Shown one piece after another: positions 59,033 to 63,369 of a stretch of 63,369 bases of DNA. The notes beneath the pieces were generated by a model that did not search any database, was not told the origin of the DNA, and saw nothing but the letters and a program-made list of their open reading frames with translations. The stretch comes from Gluconobacter kanchanaburiensis NBRC 103587 (lineage in GTDB: Bacteria; Pseudomonadota; Alphaproteobacteria; Acetobacterales; Acetobacteraceae). The stretch covers positions 1 through 63,369 of the forward strand of contig NZ_BJVA01000015.1 of NCBI RefSeq assembly GCF_007988905.1. Direction: 5' to 3'. Position numbers and translations under genes: made by a program. Position 1 is the first letter of the stretch; each line of letters begins with the position of its first letter.

Positions 59033-60226
59033 TCACATCAGCCTCCCGCGACTGGAGGCGATCGAGACAATTTTCGATGTCTCGCGTGTTTGATGACGTT
59101 CCCATATCTCCATGCCAGCAAGCGCAACCTCTGTCCGTCTGGGCAGGTAGGTGTCGATAATCCTCTGGTAGTAATCAATAGCGTGTCCGGAAATCGCCGC
59201 GATCTGGGGCATGGTCGCTCCGGCCTTCTGTCAGGCGAACAATCCCCGTCCGTCTGAGATCTGGTCGCTGTCGGTGATTGGCTTCCAGTTCAGTTATCAC
59301 CTGATCGCGGCCTGCTCCGCCGCGCAGTATCTGGCGGGCGTAGGCGCGGTCAAGGCGCCGCATGACCCCGTCCTATGCCCTGGCAAAATTGCGCTGAGCC
59401 CAGACCTTCCCAGTCGGGCTCAGAATAAGAAGAGCGGCCGGATGTTTGCCGATCCGTGTGGAAACGGCGGTAGTTTCTCTCTGGTTCCGCCTCGATTTCG
59501 TCCAATCTCTTCCGCAGATGCGGTTCAAATCGGGTATGAACGGGAACGTCGATCAGAGCTCTAGTCTTCTCTTGGCACAATGCGATAAACATGTAGCCAC
59601 TCCGGATCGAGATCCTGTCGGCCTCCATCGTCAGGACGTCGCTTGGGCGCTGCACGGTGTAAAGCCGGAGCAGGTAGGTAGGCCATTTGAAGCGATGGTC
59701 TGGCGTGTTCCAGGAACGCATTCTCCATTTGATAGCTCCAGATCTCGCTGCGATTGGTCGTGTGCTGCCTCTTGAAGCGTTCGGCCGGATTGCTGTCGAT
59801 CAGGCCAACATCTTTGGCGCGGCCGAGGATCTTCTGGAGGAGAGAAAGGATCTGATCTGCCTTTCGCGGTGTCGGGCTAAGACGTTCGCGGATCGCCAGA
59901 ATATCCTGCCGACTGATAGCGCGGGCAGGGTGCATTCCCCAGTCATCGCGCATCCTGTCCAGATACCCCCGATAGAGGTTCCTCGTTCTGGGAGAGATGT
60001 TGCGATATTCTTCGGACGCCAGATAGTCGATTATCAGGGCGCCGATGGTGCCTGGATTCAGTCCGGCTGTCTGCAAAGGAGAGAGATTTTCGAGGGTGGG
60101 AAGAGTTGCCTCCCGGTTATGACCCAGAAACTTCTGGATCTGTCGATCATAGAAATATTCAATGATGCTGCCGTCGACGCGCTTCTTGTGTACGACGTTC
60201 AGCCCTGTTCCGTGTAAGCGTGGCAC
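59033..60226 (-). pseudogene. Tyrosine integrase broken by three frameshifts
   Basis: The frame from 60226 reads a normal phage-type integrase start (MPRLHGTGLNVVHKKRVDGS) and core-binding domain. The homology then moves to a second frame (ending near 59350, with LRLYTVQRPSDVLTMEADRI and the catalytic Arg region), a third (59175-59363, LRRTGIVRLTEG) and a fourth that carries the conserved C-terminus (MPQIAAISGHAIDYYQRIID) to the stop at 59033. At least three small indels have therefore destroyed it. It was probably inserted at the adjacent tRNA-Arg gene. Confidence 0.85.
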
Positions 60227-60494
60227 TCATATTCTTCGCCAGATAATGGCTTAAGCCGGCTTGCGTAGGAAAGGCGGCGCTGGTTGCACCCGGCGTCGCC
60301 ACCCCGATCCCTGAATCCAAGTCGGCATAGAGGTCGAGTAACTTACGGTCCCACGTCAAGCGTCCGCCGTTTGGGGCACAAATGTGAGGTTGTGGCCAGA
60401 TGCCAAGCTTTACTTCTTGATTAAAAACGTGGACGCCGATGCCGATATAGGCGGCAGACTGCTTGCAGTTTAGGAAGCGCGGCTCAAGTGTCAT
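60159..60494 (-). CDS. AlpA/excisionase-type DNA-binding protein of the decayed element
   Basis: The 111-residue product has the HTH of the AlpA-like group: FLNCKQSAAYIGIGVHVFNQEVKLGIWPQP, then RLTWDRKLLDLYADL. It overlaps the start of the broken integrase, the usual pairing of these two genes in small integrative elements. The C-terminal Arg-rich tail lies in the overlap. It appears intact, although the IS insertion lies immediately upstream and may have removed its promoter. Confidence 0.75.
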   Translation of the reverse strand: MTLEPRFLNCKQSAAYIGIGVHVFNQEVKLGIWPQPHICAPNGGRLTWDRKLLDLYADLDSGIGVATPGATSAAFPTQAGLSHYLAKNMSATLTRNRAERRTQEARRRQHH

Positions 60495-60515
60495 TCCTTG
60501 TCCTTCAGCGTCCTA

Positions 60516-61237
60516 GGTGACGTTGACAAAAGATCTGATCCAGAGCCTTGCGGCGGCGAGATTGAGGAAGCTCATGAAGGAGAAGGCGCTCTTGTCGTAT
60601 CGGATCGCGATATGGTGCATCTACTTGAGTTTGTTGAACATCCGCTCGATGCGGTTGCGCTCTCTTTAACGCCACCAGTCTGTTTTTTGTTGAGCACTGC
60701 GGCCTTTGCGTGATGAGATAACCGGCGAGATCCTATGGACCAGCAGGTCTAGGCGGAAGCTGTCACTGTCATAGCCCCGATCAGCCAGTATGGCTTTGGG
60801 GATCGGGACAGGTAGCTTCATCAGGGCGTTTGTAGCTTTGTAATCCGAGACTTGGCTTCCGGTAAGGACAAAGCCGAGAGGGTGTTCCTGATTGTCACAT
60901 CGGGCATGGATTTTGCTCGTAAAGCCGCCGCGTGACCGACCAAAAGCCTCCGAATGAGCCACCCTCTTTTGCGCCCGTAGCCTGTGAATGGGCGCGGATT
61001 ACGGTGCTGTCGGCCATATGCTGCCAGTTATCGGTTAGGCTGAGGTCTACCAGGGCTTGCAACAGAGCATCCCACACGCTCTGTTCAGCCCAACGTCCGC
61101 GCTCAGGCGGTAGAAGCAGATCAATTATCGTCCATTCCGTCGCTTCGTGCCGTGCCCGCTCCACCGTATCGTCTGCGTTGAAGCAAGCAGTGAATCAGAA
61201 CTTAGGCTGATCGTATAGACTTTGTGTCAATGTGTCC
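60516..61237 (-). mobile_element. Degenerate IS5-family (IS427-group-like) insertion sequence
   Basis: Transposase remnants lie in several frames: WQHMADSTVIRAHSQATGAK and the DDE-type segment (60895-61164), then SRGGFTSKIHARCDNQEHPLG and ILADRGYDSDSF (60666-60962), and RNRIERMFNKLK with a stop inside at 60516-60665. The N-terminal part is internally deleted. Imperfect terminal inverted repeats (GGTGACGTTGACA and the complement of TGTCAATGTGTCC, 10 of 13 matches) bound about 722 bp, with TA directly outside each end. The element cannot encode a working transposase. Confidence 0.8.
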
Positions 61238-61339
61238 TAATCGTGCGCACTATAGAACATAAATTGAAAGTCTTGTCCTGCAATCTCAATTTCGTATGAA
61301 TACCGACAGGCAAAAAGACAAAGTCCTTTCTCAGGACGA

Positions 61340-61450
61340 GATTCATCGCCCCAACCAGCTTATCAAGCGCATTATGACGACCGATATCATCACGGATCAA
61401 AAGAATTCCCTCACTCCGACCAGCCTACGCTGCACCGTGCGTGCTATTGC
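61340..61450 (-). pseudogene. Fragment of fdhD (formate dehydrogenase accessory protein)
   Basis: On the minus strand one frame reads GILLIRDDIGRHNALDKL followed by VGAM, which matches the highly conserved FdhD motif (V/I)REDVGRHNALDK. Immediately before it the frame shifts, and GWSE continues the family pattern in another frame. No start, N-terminus or C-terminus of FdhD is present; the reading runs into unrelated sequence next to the IS copy. It is a relic, perhaps brought in or cut by element insertion. Confidence 0.75.
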
Positions 61451-61502
61451 AGTTAGAACGTGTCATTTTTCAATGATCATTTAGGATCGTAGTCGATACA
61501 AA

Positions 61503-63032
61503 TCATAGAACACCGTTCCAAATTCGGCGTTCTTCACTTCCGGGATCGTTTACTATTACAGACCGATCATTGAGAAGCATCGTGCGCCGTTGTGTCCCGT
61601 ATGGTGGCCAATAAGGAAGCTCACGGCACGACGGACGACCTGTGGCAACAAAGCTGACCCATGCTGTATTGATGGTCCGAGCCAGAATTTCGGCGCTCCG
61701 GCGGTCGCCGATTAAAGGCGAAATGGCCGAGTCTAACGTATTACCCCAAGCATACGGTAATTCCGCCCCATGACTTACAAAACCCTCATAGCGACCACTA
61801 GTGGCGGGACGGTCGAAGCGATAGGCAAAGCAAGTACCTCCCGCTTGTGTATGCCCATCAATCAGTCGTACCGTCGGAATCCAGTATTCTTCGGCAGTTA
61901 AGAGGCGGAGCTTTCTTTTGGCGATGCCTTCTTTCGGGAAGCTCCGTAGATAGGCCCCAAGAAGAGCCGGGACCGCCTCTGGCGCGAGATTCGCCAGATC
62001 ACGACCCATGATCGGTGTCTCGGCATGGTCGGGAGCAATGAAGAAAATGGACTCATCGTGGTTCGTACCAATGAGGAGAGGAAGATTGCGGACACTTCCG
62101 GCGGACAAGGCGTCTACCGGTCTCTGGAATAGAAACCGGCCATCAATAACGGGACGAAAGGCAAAAGCACGGTCATAGCGGTTGATGGTGCGAGCCTGAG
62201 CTGCCAGAATGTCCGGTACGCTGGCAGTTAGAACGAGCCTTTCGGCTTCGGGACCAACTCCGAACTCCGACAGAAAGAGCCGCGTGACGGCCTCGGCATC
62301 TTCCAGGCGATGAACAGTTTGTCCACCGCCACTTTCGATAATTGCTTGGTGACAAAGACCACGCGTTTCTGGAGATGCCAGCAAAGCCGCAACACTTTTT
62401 GCGCCCGATGATTCCCCGGCCAATGTAACGCGCGACGGATCGCCCCCGAACTCGGCGATGTTCTCCTCTACCCAGCGAAGGGCCAGCGTCTGATCACGTA
62501 AACCGTTATTACCGCTTCCTTCGTAAGCCTTCCCCAGGATCGCTCCGAGTTCGAGGAATCCTAGCGCGCCCACGCGATAACCGACCGTCACACATACCAC
62601 GCCTTGTCGTGCAAAATGTGTTCCGTCGAAGACGGCAGGCCTAGTGGATCCACGAATATTGCTTCCCCCATGAATCCAGACGAACACTGGGTGAGGACCT
62701 GGATCAGCAGGGGCCCAGATATTCAGGTAGAGGCAGTCCTCGCTTTGTGGCAACGTCCCCGCCTGCGGCGCCGCAGGAGCGAAGTTGCGGCTATCACGAA
62801 TACCCTGCCAAGATATCGGACGCTGAGGCGGCAAGAAACGCAGTGGCCCGACCGGCGCCTGTGCATAGGGAACTCCGAGGAAAGTTCGGACGTCTCCCGT
62901 CTGGGTACCAAGTAGATCCCCGTCTCTGGTATGGACCACGGGACCCGCATCGCTTTGAGCTCTGGCAGACCAATGCCAACAGAACGTTCCGGTTAGTGCT
63001 GCGCATAGGCCACGACGAGAAATCGCTTTCAT
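61503..63032 (-). CDS. Exported type-B carboxylesterase
   Basis: The 509-residue protein has a signal peptide (MKAISRRGLCAALTGTFCWHW, with a twin Arg) and the carboxylesterase/cholinesterase-type alpha/beta-hydrolase fold: TFLGVPYAQAPVGPLRF, SEDCLYLNIW, HGGSN, the nucleophile elbow TLAGESSGAKSV and SHGAELPYAWG with the catalytic His. It probably hydrolyses carboxyl esters in the periplasm or outside the cell. It is the first intact gene beyond the decayed element. Confidence 0.9.
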   Translation of the reverse strand: MKAISRRGLCAALTGTFCWHWSARAQSDAGPVVHTRDGDLLGTQTGDVRTFLGVPYAQAPVGPLRFLPPQRPISWQGIRDSRNFAPAAPQAGTLPQSEDCLYLNIWAPADPGPHPVFVWIHGGSNIRGSTRPAVFDGTHFARQGVVCVTVGYRVGALGFLELGAILGKAYEGSGNNGLRDQTLALRWVEENIAEFGGDPSRVTLAGESSGAKSVAALLASPETRGLCHQAIIESGGGQTVHRLEDAEAVTRLFLSEFGVGPEAERLVLTASVPDILAAQARTINRYDRAFAFRPVIDGRFLFQRPVDALSAGSVRNLPLLIGTNHDESIFFIAPDHAETPIMGRDLANLAPEAVPALLGAYLRSFPKEGIAKRKLRLLTAEEYWIPTVRLIDGHTQAGGTCFAYRFDRPATSGRYEGFVSHGAELPYAWGNTLDSAISPLIGDRRSAEILARTINTAWVSFVATGRPSCRELPYWPPYGTQRRTMLLNDRSVIVNDPGSEERRIWNGVL

Positions 63033-63369
63033 CGGAAGGAAACTTATCTCTATTCAAAAATTTCGAAATCGTATCTTCTCATGTCAAAGTGAGTTTGAAT
63101 AGAATACATTTGGCGCAGGCTTACCTGATTATTTCGATATTGAGCTCGTAAGAAACTGTGGATACGTGGTCAATGAGTTGCCCTGTCAGTAATGTCAGGA
63201 TCCGTTGAGGAAGTTTGAAATGGTTGCGGTTGTCATAAAATACTCCGCTTATTATGGGATATTGACCTATGAAATTATTTAATAATTTGTTTGGAGTTGG
63301 CGTAATTAATATCGATTATGTTGTTCAAGTATTTGGCCTTATGATATTTCACCTTGTCAGAAAACCTAA
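63033..63369. other. AT-rich region upstream of the carboxylesterase
   Basis: These 337 bp contain the likely promoter of the minus-strand esterase and otherwise very AT-rich sequence. I saw no protein-like frame reaching the window end and no RNA gene. Confidence 0.4.

Noticed and set aside
61296-61484. Small plus-strand frame of 62 codons
   Set aside because: It is antisense to the fdhD relic and has no ribosome binding site or protein pattern.

Overview
The window looks like chromosomal DNA of an acetic acid bacterium (Acetobacteraceae, most probably Gluconobacter or a close relative). This is inferred from the protein styles, the moderately high GC and the housekeeping order ffh-rpsP-rimM-trmD-rplS followed directly by leuC-leuD-leuB; no database search was possible.

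Layout. (1) 0.2-9.3 kb, minus strand: a Tat-exported phosphocholine-type phospholipase C, a TonB-dependent receptor upstream of it, and a 1262-residue protein that combines a WbsX (GH99-like) domain with two glycosyltransferase domains. (2) 9.5-13.6 kb, plus strand: metX-metW, a nitroreductase and an RhlE-type DEAD-box helicase closed by a strong terminator. (3) 13.8-36.1 kb: a genomic island of about 22.3 kb inserted at the 3' end of a tRNA-Ser(UGA) gene. It is bounded by a 22-bp direct repeat (one mismatch) and carries a P4-type tyrosine integrase just inside the left end, an AlpA/Xis-like gene near the right end, and paired arm-type-like motifs at both ends with identical 12-bp spacing. Cargo includes a four-gene operon of unknown function, an S24-type repressor whose catalytic Ser and Lys are replaced, an FkbM methyltransferase, a two-gene class-2 OLD nuclease plus UvrD helicase system (Gabija-like defence), a short AT-rich candidate PD-(D/E)xK nuclease, an unrecognised pair (zinc-finger-like 374-residue protein and 479-residue candidate nuclease) separated by a 151-bp MITE-like element, and a small metabolic group (HxlR regulator, zinc-type alcohol dehydrogenase family protein, cupin, royal-jelly-like lactonase).

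(4) 36.4-58.7 kb: ordinary core genome. Translation and secretion genes run into the leucine operon, then two overlapping aminotransferases, an M3 oligopeptidase, an exported thioredoxin-like protein, an OPT transporter, PduO-type adenosyltransferase, ispH-thrB-rnhA, an MFS exporter and xanthine phosphoribosyltransferase. (5) 58.8-61.5 kb: tRNA-Pro and tRNA-Arg followed by the decayed end of a second integrated element: an AlpA-like gene, an integrase broken by three frameshifts, an internally deleted IS5-family (IS427-group-like) copy and a fragment of fdhD. (6) 61.5-63.0 kb: an exported type-B carboxylesterase; the remaining AT-rich 330 bp show no gene.

The region most likely to hold something undescribed is 21.7-31.3 kb inside the tRNA-Ser island. 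There the Gabija-like pair is followed by a candidate ExK nuclease, a candidate QxK nuclease, a CxxC/HxxCxxH protein and a Cys-His-Asp protein, with a degenerate 160-bp repeat on both sides of the central module.
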